From NCBI RefSeq assembly GCF_021245725.1, contig NZ_JAJGSX010000007.1, forward strand, positions 248,001 through 312,000: a DNA stretch of 64,000 nt. The letters run 5' to 3'. Positions 26,694-35,256 of this stretch are shown here, one piece after another; within the stretch, counting starts at the first letter, position 1, and each line of letters begins with the position of its first letter. The position numbers were made by a program, and so were the translations under genes. Under the pieces are notes generated by a model. That model was not told the origin of the DNA and searched no databases. It saw only the letters and a program-made list of their open reading frames with translations. The DNA comes from Pseudonocardia sp. TRM90224 (GTDB taxonomy: Bacteria > Actinomycetota > Actinomycetes > Mycobacteriales > Pseudonocardiaceae).

Positions 26694-27125
26694 GTGAGCA
26701 CGACCCGTCGCCTCGCCACCCGATCCGCCGTCGCGTCCGTGCTCGCCGGCGCGGCGATCGTCCTCTCGGCCGGGCCGGCCGCCGCCGTGACCCCGGGAGA
26801 CCTCACGGCCAGCGCCGTGCCCACTGGCTCGACCGGCGCCTACTGGGGCGCGATCGCGATCTCGGTGCGCACCGGCAACGTCGGCTACGCGTGGGACCAC
26901 ACCAACGCCTCCAGCGCCTCCTCGACCGCCGTCAACAAGTGCAACGCCGGCGACTGCGAGACGGTCGTGCAGGTCCGCAACGGCTGCGCGGCCGTCGCGC
27001 AGGCCACGAACCGCGCGTGGGGCTGGGGCTATGCGACGACCATCGAGGGCGCGAAGCAGCAGGCCATCTCCGGCGCCCCCGGCAGTGGCGCCAGGGTGAT
27101 CGGCTGGGTGTGCACCACCCGCTGA
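26694..27125 (+). CDS. Secreted DUF4189 protein
   Basis: A 143-residue protein with a Sec signal peptide (about residues 1-31, twin-Arg-free, ending AAA) and a DUF4189 domain: YWGAIAISVRTGNVGYAWDH, then paired Cys in NKCNAGDC, NGCAAVAQ and the C-terminal GWVC, likely disulfides. GTG at 26694 follows GGAG. DUF4189 proteins are small exported proteins without a settled role. It converges on the LacI gene with only 6 bp between. Confidence 0.82.
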   Translation: MSTTRRLATRSAVASVLAGAAIVLSAGPAAAVTPGDLTASAVPTGSTGAYWGAIAISVRTGNVGYAWDHTNASSASSTAVNKCNAGDCETVVQVRNGCAAVAQATNRAWGWGYATTIEGAKQQAISGAPGSGARVIGWVCTTR

Positions 27126-27131
27126 GGCGTG

Positions 27132-28187
27132 TCAGGCGTTCGGCAACGCCGGTAGCAGGGTCCGCGAGAGACCGGTCGAGCGGCGCAGCTTCAGCTCGGG
27201 CCTGACCAGCACCTCGACCGGTTCGACGTCCTGCCCGCCGAGCATCTGCATGACCGTCAGCGCCACCTTCTGCGAAAGCTCCTCCGTCGGCTGGCGCACG
27301 GAAGTGAGCGGCGGGTCGCTGCGGTCGAGGAACGGCGAGTCGTCGTAGCCGATCACCGAGACGTCGGCCGGCACCTGCCCACCCCGCTCGCGCACGGCGT
27401 CGACCACCCCGAACGCGATCTGGTCGTTGGCCGCGACGACGGCGGTGACCTCGGGCGCGCGGTCCAGCAGGTCGAGCGCCGCTGTGCGGCCGCCCTCGCT
27501 GGAGTAGTCGCTGCGCGCGACGACCAGCTCGGCGGCGGGCACCCCGCGCCGGACGAGCGCCCGCTCGTAGCCTGCGAGCCTGCGGTCGGACGCGCGGATG
27601 CCCTCCGGACCCGCGACGAACCCGATCCGGCGGTGCCCGAGCTCCCACAGGTGCGCGACGGACATCTCGGCCGACTCGGCGTGGTCGGTGGAGAACACCG
27701 GGCTGGGCAGCTCCTGGAAGCCGCCGTTGAGCGACACGATCGGGATGTGCCGCTTGATCAGCACGATCCGGTTCTCGCGTTGGGTGGTGCGCAATATGTT
27801 CGGCGACGAGAGGAACACCACGGCCGAGACCCCGGCCTCGGCGAAGTACTCGATCTGGTGCCGTTCGAGCGTGTTGCCCGCCCGCGACGTGCAGACGACG
27901 GGGTGCATGCCGTAGCGCAGCAGCTCGTCCTGCAACGAGTCGCACATCCTGGCGAAGAACGGGTTGTCCAACCCGGGCGAGAGGATCAGCACCATCCCGT
28001 CCTGCACCCGCTCCGGCCGGCCGAGCGCTCGCAACGCCTCCCGCACCCGCAGCCTGGTCCGCTCGGCGACGCCCGCCTTGTGGTGCAGCACCCGGCTGAC
28101 GGTGGCCTCGCTGACGCCCGCGAGCCGGGCGATCTCGGCGAGGCCGGGCTGGCCGGCACGGCCCCGCCCGCGGGGTGAGACATCCAT
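27132..28187 (-). CDS. LacI family transcriptional regulator
   Basis: A 351-residue repressor. The LacI helix-turn-helix LAEIARLAGVSEATVSRVLHHKAGVAERTRLRV is at residues 16-48, followed by a periplasmic-binding-like sugar domain (NPFFARMCDSL to the C-terminus). It is divergent from a sugar ABC operon, and the gap contains a perfect CTGCAAGCTTGCAG palindrome and two further TTGCAAG half sites. It should repress the operon until a sugar inducer binds. Confidence 0.93.
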   Translation of the reverse strand: MDVSPRGRGRAGQPGLAEIARLAGVSEATVSRVLHHKAGVAERTRLRVREALRALGRPERVQDGMVLILSPGLDNPFFARMCDSLQDELLRYGMHPVVCTSRAGNTLERHQIEYFAEAGVSAVVFLSSPNILRTTQRENRIVLIKRHIPIVSLNGGFQELPSPVFSTDHAESAEMSVAHLWELGHRRIGFVAGPEGIRASDRRLAGYERALVRRGVPAAELVVARSDYSSEGGRTAALDLLDRAPEVTAVVAANDQIAFGVVDAVRERGGQVPADVSVIGYDDSPFLDRSDPPLTSVRQPTEELSQKVALTVMQMLGGQDVEPVEVLVRPELKLRRSTGLSRTLLPALPNA

Positions 28188-28207
28188 GCGTCGAGAGTAA
28201 CCCGGCG

Positions 28208-28311
28208 TTGCAAGAATTCGTCAAGTCGGCCAGCAGAAATCACCGCCCTGCGGTCTGAACGAAGCATCAGCACAGCTCAGAAGGCTGCAAGCTTGCAGAT
28301 GAAGTTGCAAG
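28208..28311. promoter_or_regulatory. LacI operator cluster of the sugar operon
   Basis: A perfect 14-bp palindrome CTGCAAGCTTGCAG lies at 28285-28298. TTGCAAGAA half sites occur near 28208 and near 28305. The repeated TTGCAAG core between the divergent LacI gene and the operon start at 28371 marks likely operators. Confidence 0.65.
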
Positions 28312-28370
28312 AAATCCCCTCCCGGTCGTACCGTTCGCCGGGCACGAGACCCGTCGCACCCAGGAGCACG

Positions 28371-29381
28371 ATGTCCGGATACCGGCATGATCTGACCCCG
28401 TTCGTCGAGGACGTCGTCCGCCGCCTCGATGGGTTCTCGCTCGGCAGCCCCGGCCGCTACCGCAACTCGCTCGACGCCGTTTACGACGCCACGGCGCCGG
28501 ACGTCTATGGCTGCGCAGACGCCGCGAACATCGCCTACAGCCTCGGTCTGCTGCCGACGTCCGGCGCGGAGCGCGACCAGTGGGTCGCGGAGATCCAGGC
28601 CCACCAGGACCCGCTGACCGGCGCCTTCCGCCACCGCACGCACACCGAGTACCACACGACGGCGCAGGTGCTCGGCGCGCTGGACCTGTTCGACGCCAAG
28701 CCGCTGCACCCGCTGAAGTTCCTGCACCCGTTGCTCGACGAGGGTGCGATCGAGCACTTCCTCGACGGCCTGGCCTGGTTCGACGACCCGTGGTTCTCCT
28801 CGTGGGACGGCGCCGGCAGCGCAGCGGCACTGGCCATGACGGGCGAGGCGCCGCCCGAGTGGTTCGACCGCTACTTCACGTGGCTCGACGCCGAGACAGA
28901 CCCGAAGACCGGCTTCCTGCGCAAGGGCTTCATGCTCCCGCTGGAGGTGCGCCGGGGGCTCTTCGCGAACCTCGCGGGCTCGTTCCACTACTTCTTCAAC
29001 TACGTCTACTTCCACCGCCCGCTCCCCCATCCGGACGCGGTGATCGACACCTCGCTCACGCTCTTCCACGAGAACCCGTTCCCGATCGCGCTGGAGCACG
29101 TCGGGTATCCCGAGGTCGACTGGGTCTTCGTGATCAACAGGGCGGCGCGGCAGACGGCGCACCGGCGCGACGAGGTGGCCGCCGCGCTGAGCGAGGTCGC
29201 CGACCGGGTGGCCGAGCGCGTCAACGACGAGGGCCACCGCAACCAGGACAACTACTTCCGCACGGTGCACGGCCTGCTCGGCACGGTCTGCACGGTGGCG
29301 GAGCTGCAGCAGGCCGTGCCCGGCTCCTTCCACACGCCACGACCGCTGCGGCACGTCCTCGACCGACGGCCGTTCATCTGA
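28371..29381 (+). CDS. Unknown protein, probably an all-alpha toroid enzyme, first gene of the sugar operon
   Basis: A 336-residue cytoplasmic protein I do not recognise by family. It is rich in aromatic and His residues with repeated helical hairpins (DPLTGAFRHRTHTEYHTTAQVLGAL, DPWFSSWDGAGSAAALAM, DPKTGFLRKGFM), a pattern like an (alpha/alpha)6 barrel of glycosidases or isomerases. ATG at 28371 follows AGGAG. It heads the LacI-regulated operon with two permeases and a binding protein, so a sugar-processing role is likely but inferred. No signal peptide. Confidence 0.75.
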   Translation: MSGYRHDLTPFVEDVVRRLDGFSLGSPGRYRNSLDAVYDATAPDVYGCADAANIAYSLGLLPTSGAERDQWVAEIQAHQDPLTGAFRHRTHTEYHTTAQVLGALDLFDAKPLHPLKFLHPLLDEGAIEHFLDGLAWFDDPWFSSWDGAGSAAALAMTGEAPPEWFDRYFTWLDAETDPKTGFLRKGFMLPLEVRRGLFANLAGSFHYFFNYVYFHRPLPHPDAVIDTSLTLFHENPFPIALEHVGYPEVDWVFVINRAARQTAHRRDEVAAALSEVADRVAERVNDEGHRNQDNYFRTVHGLLGTVCTVAELQQAVPGSFHTPRPLRHVLDRRPFI

Positions 29382-29398
29382 GACCGGGAGAGCAGGTC

Positions 29399-30298
29399 AT
29401 GGCTCGGACGACGACCTCGCGAGTGCGCAAGCGCGACGATCGCGCGGCGTACGTCTTCCTGCTGCCGTGGTTCGTCGGGCTGGTCGTGATCACGATCGGC
29501 CCGATGGCGATGTCGCTCTACCTCTCGTTCACCGATTACTCGATGCTCGCCCCACCGAACTGGGTCGGTCTGGACAACGTCGAGCGGCTGCTGACCGACG
29601 AGCGGCTGCACAACTCGCTGCGCGTCACGTTCACCTACGTGCTGGTCGGTGTCCCGTTGCAGCTCGCCGTGGCGCTGGCGGTCGCGGTGGTGCTCAACCG
29701 CGGGATGCGCGGCCTCGCGTTCTACCGCTCGGTCTTCTACCTGCCGTCGCTCCTGGGCGGCTCGGTGGCGATCGCGGTGCTGTGGAAGCAGATCTTCGGC
29801 AGCACCGGGCTGGTGAACGACGTGCTCGCGCTGGTCGGGATCGCCGGCCCCGGCTGGATCTCCGACCCGCGCACGGCGCTGTCGAGCATCATCCTGCTGC
29901 ACGTCTGGACGTTCGGCGCACCGATGATCATCTTTCTGGCCGGGCTGCGGCAGATCCCGGAGATGTACTACGAGGCGGCGACGGTCGACGGCGCCGGCCC
30001 GTTGCAGCGGTTCCGGCGGATCACGCTGCCGATGCTCAGCCCGATCATCTTCTTCAACCTGATCCTGCAGATCATCGGCTCGTTCCAGGCGTTCACGCAG
30101 GCGTTCATCGTCTCCGGCGGATCGGGGGGTCCGTCGGACTCGACGATGTTCTTCACCCTGCTGCTCTACCAGCGCGGGTTCGGCGAGCTGGACATGGGTT
30201 ACGCCTCGGCGATGGCCTGGCTGCTGCTCCTGATCATCACGATCTTCACCGCGGTGAACTTCATCGCCTCGCGCTACTGGGTGTTCCATGAGAGCTAG
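29399..30298 (+). CDS. Sugar ABC transporter permease (MalF-like)
   Basis: A 299-residue inner-membrane permease with about six transmembrane helices. The cytoplasmic EAA loop is YYEAATVDGAGPLQRFRRITLPML near residues 196-219. The N-terminal AYVFLLPWFVGLVVITIGPM is typical of carbohydrate-uptake family 1. It overlaps the second permease by 11 bp. No ATPase gene is present, so a shared MsiK-type ATPase elsewhere is expected. Confidence 0.94.
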   Translation: MARTTTSRVRKRDDRAAYVFLLPWFVGLVVITIGPMAMSLYLSFTDYSMLAPPNWVGLDNVERLLTDERLHNSLRVTFTYVLVGVPLQLAVALAVAVVLNRGMRGLAFYRSVFYLPSLLGGSVAIAVLWKQIFGSTGLVNDVLALVGIAGPGWISDPRTALSSIILLHVWTFGAPMIIFLAGLRQIPEMYYEAATVDGAGPLQRFRRITLPMLSPIIFFNLILQIIGSFQAFTQAFIVSGGSGGPSDSTMFFTLLLYQRGFGELDMGYASAMAWLLLLIITIFTAVNFIASRYWVFHES

Positions 30299-31112
30299 CA
30301 GCCTCGTGCGGCACGCCGTCCTGATCGTGGCCTGCCTGATCATGATCTACCCGCTGCTCTGGATGGTCGTCAGCTCGTTCCGGCCCGACGACCTGATCTT
30401 CCGGCAGCCGGGGTTGTGGCTGACGAGCCTCGACACCGTCAACTACCGGGAGGGCTGGTCGGCGCTGACCCGCCCGTTCAGCGTCTACCTCGCCAACTCG
30501 GCGGTGGTCGCGCTCGGCGCGATCATCGGCAACCTGGTCTCCTGCTCGATGGCGGCCTACGCGTTCGCGCGGCTGGAGTTCCGCGGCCGCAAGGCGCTCT
30601 TCGGCATCATGCTGTTGACGATCATGTTGCCGTTCCACGTGGTCGTCGTGCCGCAGTACATCCTGTTCTCCCAGTTCGGATGGGTGAACACGTTCTGGCC
30701 GCTGATCGTGCCGAAGCTGCTCGCGACCGACTCGTTCTTCGTCTTCCTGATGGTGCAGTTCATCCGCGGCATCCCGCGGGAGCTCGACGAGGCCGCCCGC
30801 ATCGACGGCGCCGGGCACCCGCGGATCTTCCTCGCGATCATCCTGCCGCTGATGACGCCGGCGCTCGCGACGACGGCGATCTTCACGTTCATCTGGTCGT
30901 GGAACGACTTCTTCACGGCACTGATCTACCTGACCGCACCCGACATGTTCACGGTGCCGGTGGCGCTGCGGGCGTTCGTCGACTCGACCGGCAGCACCTC
31001 GTGGGGATCGCTTTTCGCGATGTCGATCGTGACGCTCGCGCCGGTCTTCCTCGCCTTCCTGCTCGGCCAGCGGTTCCTCGTCAAGGGGATCGCGACGACC
31101 GGCATCAAGTAG
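30288..31112 (+). CDS. Sugar ABC transporter permease (MalG-like)
   Basis: A 274-residue permease with about six transmembrane helices. EAA loop: ELDEAARIDGAGHPRIFLAIILPLM near residues 165-189. It pairs with the MalF-like subunit whose end it overlaps by 11 bp. Substrate set by the binding protein that follows. Confidence 0.94.
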   Translation: MRASSLVRHAVLIVACLIMIYPLLWMVVSSFRPDDLIFRQPGLWLTSLDTVNYREGWSALTRPFSVYLANSAVVALGAIIGNLVSCSMAAYAFARLEFRGRKALFGIMLLTIMLPFHVVVVPQYILFSQFGWVNTFWPLIVPKLLATDSFFVFLMVQFIRGIPRELDEAARIDGAGHPRIFLAIILPLMTPALATTAIFTFIWSWNDFFTALIYLTAPDMFTVPVALRAFVDSTGSTSWGSLFAMSIVTLAPVFLAFLLGQRFLVKGIATTGIK

Positions 31113-31137
31113 CCGTTCCGCACAAGGAGGTCCGGAC

Positions 31138-32421
31138 ATGCGCAAGGCTCTGACGGTGCTGATGACGGGGGTGCTGGCGGCGGCACTGCTCGCGATCGCC
31201 GGGAGCGGCGGCGCGGCCCCTGACCCGAACGCGCCGGCCGCGATCCGGTTCATGTGGTGGGGCGCCGACCAGCGGGCGAAGGTGACCACGGCGGCCGTGC
31301 GGGCGTTCGAGGCGGCGAACCCGGGCGTCGCCGTGCAGGTCGAGCCCACGACGTTCGACGGCTACTTCGACAAGCTCGCGACGCAGTTCGCCGCGAACGA
31401 CGCCCCCGACGTCATCCAGTTGACCCCGGACAAGGTGCTGGAGTTCGCGGGCCGCGGCGCCCTGCTCGACCTCGCGTCGATCGACACGTCGAAGATCGAC
31501 CCGCGGCTCGTCCAGATCGTGAAGACCGAACGCGGCCAGGCCGGCATCCCGGCCGGCATCGGCTCGCACGTGATGGTGGCCAACCCGCGCCTGTTCGTCG
31601 AAGCGGGCGTGCCGATGCCCGACGACACGACGTGGACCTGGGCGGACTACCGGCGGATCGCGCAGGAGATCACCCGCAGGACCGGCAAGGAGGGCGTCTT
31701 CGGCTCGCAGGCCTTCGGGATCTCCAGCAACGGCCTGTCCGTCTGGCTCAGCCAGCAGGGCAAGACCCTGTGGACGAAGGACGGGCAGATCGGCTACGAG
31801 GCGCCGGACTCGACCGGCTACTTCCAGCTGCTGAAGGACATGAGCGCGGAGGGCGGGCTGCCGACGCCCGAGCTGATCACCGAGGAGCTGAGCGCGCCGC
31901 TGGAGCAGTCGGGCATCGCGACAGGCCGATACGCGCTGGCCTACGCCGACACGAGCCAGTTCTCGTCGCTGGTCAAGGCCGCGGGCGAGGACCTGGAGCT
32001 GCTGCGCTTCCCCAGCCGGACCGGCAAGGCGGCCGACGCGAAGATGGAGGTGCGCTCGTCGATGTACTGGATCGTGCCGGCGCGCACCGAGCACGAGGCG
32101 GCGGCGAAGAAGCTCGTCAACTACCTGGTCAACAGCCCCGAGGCCGGCAAGCTCCTGCTCGGCGACCGGGGTGTGCCCACCAACTCCGCGGTCCGCGACG
32201 CCGTGCGCGCGCAGCTCGACCCGGCGAGCGCGGAGTCGGTCGCGTTCATCGAGGAGATCTCGCCGGAGGCCCGCGACTTCGTCCCGCGTGCCCCCGTCGG
32301 CGGCGGCAACCTGGAGGAGATCCTCAAGCGCCAGACGTCGGACGTGCTGTTCGGCCGGGCCACGCCCGCGGAGGCCGCACAACGGCTCATCGACGAGTCG
32401 CGGGCCGCGACCCGGCGCTGA
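31138..32421 (+). CDS. Sugar ABC transporter substrate-binding protein, lipobox Cys replaced by Ser
   Basis: A 427-residue family 1 extracellular binding protein: IRFMWWGADQRAKVTTAAVRAFEAANPGV start, DVIQLTPDKVLEFAGRG, and a C-terminal helical region. The signal peptide ends LLAIAGSGGAA, which matches a lipobox except that the essential Cys is Ser (AGC codon). It would therefore be secreted or held only by its uncleaved signal, unlike the normal lipid-anchored form. RBS AAGGAGG precedes ATG 31138. Confidence 0.9.
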   Translation: MRKALTVLMTGVLAAALLAIAGSGGAAPDPNAPAAIRFMWWGADQRAKVTTAAVRAFEAANPGVAVQVEPTTFDGYFDKLATQFAANDAPDVIQLTPDKVLEFAGRGALLDLASIDTSKIDPRLVQIVKTERGQAGIPAGIGSHVMVANPRLFVEAGVPMPDDTTWTWADYRRIAQEITRRTGKEGVFGSQAFGISSNGLSVWLSQQGKTLWTKDGQIGYEAPDSTGYFQLLKDMSAEGGLPTPELITEELSAPLEQSGIATGRYALAYADTSQFSSLVKAAGEDLELLRFPSRTGKAADAKMEVRSSMYWIVPARTEHEAAAKKLVNYLVNSPEAGKLLLGDRGVPTNSAVRDAVRAQLDPASAESVAFIEEISPEARDFVPRAPVGGGNLEEILKRQTSDVLFGRATPAEAAQRLIDESRAATRR

Positions 32422-32449
32422 CGCCGGCACATCCAGCCGCGCGCGGGAT

Positions 32450-32523
32450 GCGTGCGTTCCGCACGCGTGGGCAGGAAAGCCACTTTCAGGCCCTGTGAGG
32501 GCAGGAAAGTGGCTTTCCTGCCC
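32450..32523. repeat. Intergenic palindrome A2
   Basis: Family A copy: small hairpin GCGTGCG-ttc-CGCACGC (32450-32466), then the 19-bp stem 32469-32487 / 32505-32523, identical to A1. It lies between the convergent ends at 32421 and 32541. Confidence 0.87.
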
Positions 32524-32540
32524 TCCCCGGACGCCGAGGG

Positions 32541-32696
32541 TCACCACGAAACCCGCAGGAGCTCGATCGTGCGGACGAGCTGGTCGAGGTACTCGGGGCA
32601 GCCGGGGCACTCCGTGAGGTGCAGGACGAACTCCCGGTCGTCGAGCGTGCCTTCGAGGTGCTCGGTGACCAGCTCGGCGAACTCGGCGCAGGTCAT
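32541..32696 (-). CDS. Small zf-HC2-type anti-sigma-like protein
   Basis: A 51-residue protein, essentially only a zinc-binding anti-sigma domain: HLTECPGC is the Hx3Cx2C motif, preceded by CAEFAELVTEHLEGTL. It overlaps the MFS gene by ATGA and is the last gene of the sigma-factor operon. It is a second, shorter copy of the 81-residue protein next to the sigma gene. It may bind the same sigma factor or act as a redox or metal sensor. Confidence 0.78.
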   Translation of the reverse strand: MTCAEFAELVTEHLEGTLDDREFVLHLTECPGCPEYLDQLVRTIELLRVSW

Positions 32697-33916
32697 GCGA
32701 CCGCGGCCGCCGGGGCGGACCGCCGCAGGGCCGTCGCCGCCAGCAACGCGCCCACCAGAAGCGCGACGCCGGTGAGCAGCCAGCCCGCGGTGTGCACGCC
32801 GAACGCGGTGCTGACGACGCCGAACACCACCGAGAACGGGAGGAACACCAGCCACGTCAGCGAGCTGACGCCGGAGGCGACGCCCGCCCGCACCGTCGAC
32901 GGGACGGCGTTGTGCACGAGCAGGCTGACGTGCACCGCGAGCGCCATCAGCAGCAGGCCGAGCAGCACCTGCGCGAGCGTGATCACGACGACGTGGGTCG
33001 CGACGGTCAGGGTGACGCTGCCCAGCGCGAGCAGGCCCGTCACGACCCCGAGCACGGCGGGCCGGTCGAGGTCGACCCGCCCGGCGAGCAGGCCGCCGAG
33101 GCCGAGCGTGGTCATCAGCGCGGCCCAGTACGGGCCGAACAGCACGGCCGGGGCGGCGATCGCGACGAGCCACAGCGGCCCGAACTCGAAGATCGACTGC
33201 ATCAGCACCGCGCTGAGCACGGCCAGCACGATCACCGGGGCGAGCGATCGGGTTCGGGTCAGCACGCGCAGCGTCGTCGCCACGTGCTTGCGCAGCGGGG
33301 TGCGCTCGTCCGACCGGTGCAGGCGCGGCTCGCGGAACCGCAGGTAGGCGACGACGGACAGCAGCGCGAGCGGGATGGTCAGGAAGTACGTGGTCCGGGG
33401 CGAGAGCAGGCTCGCCACCCAGCCGCCCGCGAGCGAGCTCGCCACCAGCGCCGCGCTCTCGATCGCCCGCACGGCGCCGATCCGGCGCTCGAACCCGTCG
33501 CTGCCGCCGGTCTCCTCCAGGACGGTGTCGTAGACCATCGCGTCCAGCGTCCCTGAGTACATCGCGAAGTAGACGCCGAGGAACATCGCGCAGAACGCGT
33601 AGCTCAGCACGTCGTGGCTCAGCCCGCCGACCAACGCGCACGCCGCGAGCATCGTGCTCGCCACCACGAGCACGCCGCGTCGGCTCCACCGGTCGGCGAG
33701 GATCCCGGAGGGCACTTCCAATATCGGCACGACCGCGGCGTACGCGGCGGCCGCGAGCCCGACGGCCGTGGGGTCGAAGCCGATCTCGCTCATGAACAGC
33801 TTCTCGACGGGCGCCCAGAGCATGAAGCCCTGCAGCGCGACCCCGATGTGCAGCGGCAGCAGTCGGCGGCCCAGTCGACGGTGCAGGTTCACCGCCGGCG
33901 GTGAAAGTGTGGTCAT
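32693..33916 (-). CDS. Major facilitator superfamily transporter
   Basis: A 407-residue membrane protein with about 12 hydrophobic helices. The loop 2-3 motif is GILADRWSRRGVLVVAS. It lies between two anti-sigma-like genes in the ECF operon, so it is probably a member of the sigma factor's own regulon, perhaps an exporter. Start ATG at 33916 has a weak ribosome site. Substrate unknown. Confidence 0.85.
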   Translation of the reverse strand: MTTLSPPAVNLHRRLGRRLLPLHIGVALQGFMLWAPVEKLFMSEIGFDPTAVGLAAAAYAAVVPILEVPSGILADRWSRRGVLVVASTMLAACALVGGLSHDVLSYAFCAMFLGVYFAMYSGTLDAMVYDTVLEETGGSDGFERRIGAVRAIESAALVASSLAGGWVASLLSPRTTYFLTIPLALLSVVAYLRFREPRLHRSDERTPLRKHVATTLRVLTRTRSLAPVIVLAVLSAVLMQSIFEFGPLWLVAIAAPAVLFGPYWAALMTTLGLGGLLAGRVDLDRPAVLGVVTGLLALGSVTLTVATHVVVITLAQVLLGLLLMALAVHVSLLVHNAVPSTVRAGVASGVSSLTWLVFLPFSVVFGVVSTAFGVHTAGWLLTGVALLVGALLAATALRRSAPAAAVA

Positions 33917-33948
33917 GCAGGATGCAGTGACACGAACCCCGCCGGGCG

Positions 33949-34194
33949 TTACACGCCTTTCTTCCGGAACGCTGCCAGCAACGCCGCACGGCTCGGTTCG
34001 GGCAGCTCGGCGACGTCGTCGGCCGGCAGGTGGCCGAGCCGCTCGACGGTCGACCGGAACTGCGCGACGTAGGTCGTGCAGCCGTCGCACAGCGAGAGGT
34101 GCTCGACGACCCGCTGCTCGGTCGTGGTGTCGAGCGCGTCCTCGAGGAACGCGGTGACGAGCTCGGCCAGCTCGACACAATCCATGTCGCTCAC
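33949..34194 (-). CDS. zf-HC2 anti-sigma factor
   Basis: An 81-residue protein with the zinc motif HLSLCDGC (Hx3Cx2C) near residues 33-40 after a CVELAELVTAFLEDAL helix. The GTG at 34194 overlaps the sigma stop (GTGA), the standard ECF sigma/anti-sigma arrangement. No membrane segment, so it is a soluble ZAS-type anti-sigma, likely redox- or metal-sensitive. Confidence 0.83.
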   Translation of the reverse strand: MSDMDCVELAELVTAFLEDALDTTTEQRVVEHLSLCDGCTTYVAQFRSTVERLGHLPADDVAELPEPSRAALLAAFRKKGV

Positions 34195-34862
34195 GGCGCG
34201 ACCCTCCCTTCCGCGGCGTAGAACTGCGCGAGCTCGTCCCTGACGAACACCCGCGCCCGATGCAGCAGCACCCGCTGGTTCCCGGCGCTGATGCCCAGTA
34301 TCGAGCACACCTCCTCCGCGGTGTGCCCCTCGACGTCGCGCAGCACGATCACCACCCGCTGCCGCTCGGGCAGGCGCCCCACGGCGTTCGCGATCTGCGC
34401 CATCGACTCGGCCGCGAGCGTGCTCTGCTCCGGCGACGGCCACGGCGTCGGAAGCTCGCGCCAGTGCCCCGGGTACGGCTCGCCCGGACCCTGGAACCGG
34501 GCGGGATCGAGCGCGGGACCCTCCTCGTCGGGGGTCAGGCTGCTCCACGGGATGCTGCGGCTCTCGCGATCGCGCCGCCGCTTGGCCGTGTTGACCAGGA
34601 TCCGGTAGACCCACGTCTTCAGCGAAGAGCGGCCCTCGAACTTCTCGACGCCTTCGATGACGGCGAGCCACGCGTCCTGCACGACCTCGGCCGCGGAATC
34701 GGGTGTCGAGACGAACGCCCGCGCGAGCCTGAGCATGCCGCCCGACCACGCGTCGAGCAGCAGCGCGAACACCGTCTCCTCGCCCGCGCGCAGGCCCGCG
34801 ACCAGCACGTCGTCGGCGGGCAGCTCGGACATGGCGGAGATGGTGCCACGCATCGCCGACAT
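34191..34862 (-). CDS. ECF RNA polymerase sigma factor
   Basis: About 223 residues. Region 2 is ARAFVSTPDSAAEVVQDAW and FEGRSSLKTWVYRILVN; region 4 is GHTAEEVCSILGISAGNQRVLLHRAR. A longer than usual linker (PFQGPGEPYPGHWRELPTPWPSPEQ-like, Pro-rich) lies between them. The start is ambiguous among Met codons at 34862, 34853 and 34832. It heads an operon with two anti-sigma-like proteins and an MFS transporter. Confidence 0.92.
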   Translation of the reverse strand: MSAMRGTISAMSELPADDVLVAGLRAGEETVFALLLDAWSGGMLRLARAFVSTPDSAAEVVQDAWLAVIEGVEKFEGRSSLKTWVYRILVNTAKRRRDRESRSIPWSSLTPDEEGPALDPARFQGPGEPYPGHWRELPTPWPSPEQSTLAAESMAQIANAVGRLPERQRVVIVLRDVEGHTAEEVCSILGISAGNQRVLLHRARVFVRDELAQFYAAEGRVAP

Positions 34863-35076
34863 TTCCCCGCAATCCAGGAGACCCTCGTCACGGGTCCGGC
34901 GTGAGTATGCGCTGTGACCAGGCGACGATCAGAAGTCCGGACATTTCAGCGCCGTCCCGGAGCACGGACACCGTATTGTCCTTCGGCCTGCGGGAACGCA
35001 CGATGGTGTGGTGACCTCGACGCCGCTGCGCCCGCAGCCCGGCCGTGCCGCCCTGCGGCACGCCGATTCCGCGTCG

Positions 35077-35157
35077 ATGGAGTGCTTCCTCTTCACCGGC
35101 CTCGAGAGGTTCTGGCCGTCCCGGCGCGGCCACGCGTTCGACGAGCTCTGTCGCTGA
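35077..35157 (+). CDS. Candidate Cys-containing leader peptide before the TauE/SafE gene
   Basis: A 26-codon ORF (ATG 35077; an in-frame GTG at 35011 would lengthen it) ending 99 bp before the exporter gene. It begins MECF and ends SRRGHAFDELCR, with Cys codons near both ends. The RR-H-x-F-D...C-R end loosely echoes the RRHVDF...C motif of the other leaders here. The role is inferred from position and Cys codons. Confidence 0.45.
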   Translation: MECFLFTGLERFWPSRRGHAFDELCR

Positions 35158-35256
35158 TCACCGCTGTTCCCCGCCTGCACTGATCTGCGGCCGCGCACGG
35201 CTCCTCAGCCGTGACCACCACCAGCTCGTCCCGCCTCCCCTCGGAGTCACACCCCC

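Noticed and set aside
34863..35010. Additional small gene between the sigma factor and the TauE leader
   Set aside because: Frames are Arg/Pro-rich shadow sequence without a ribosome site.
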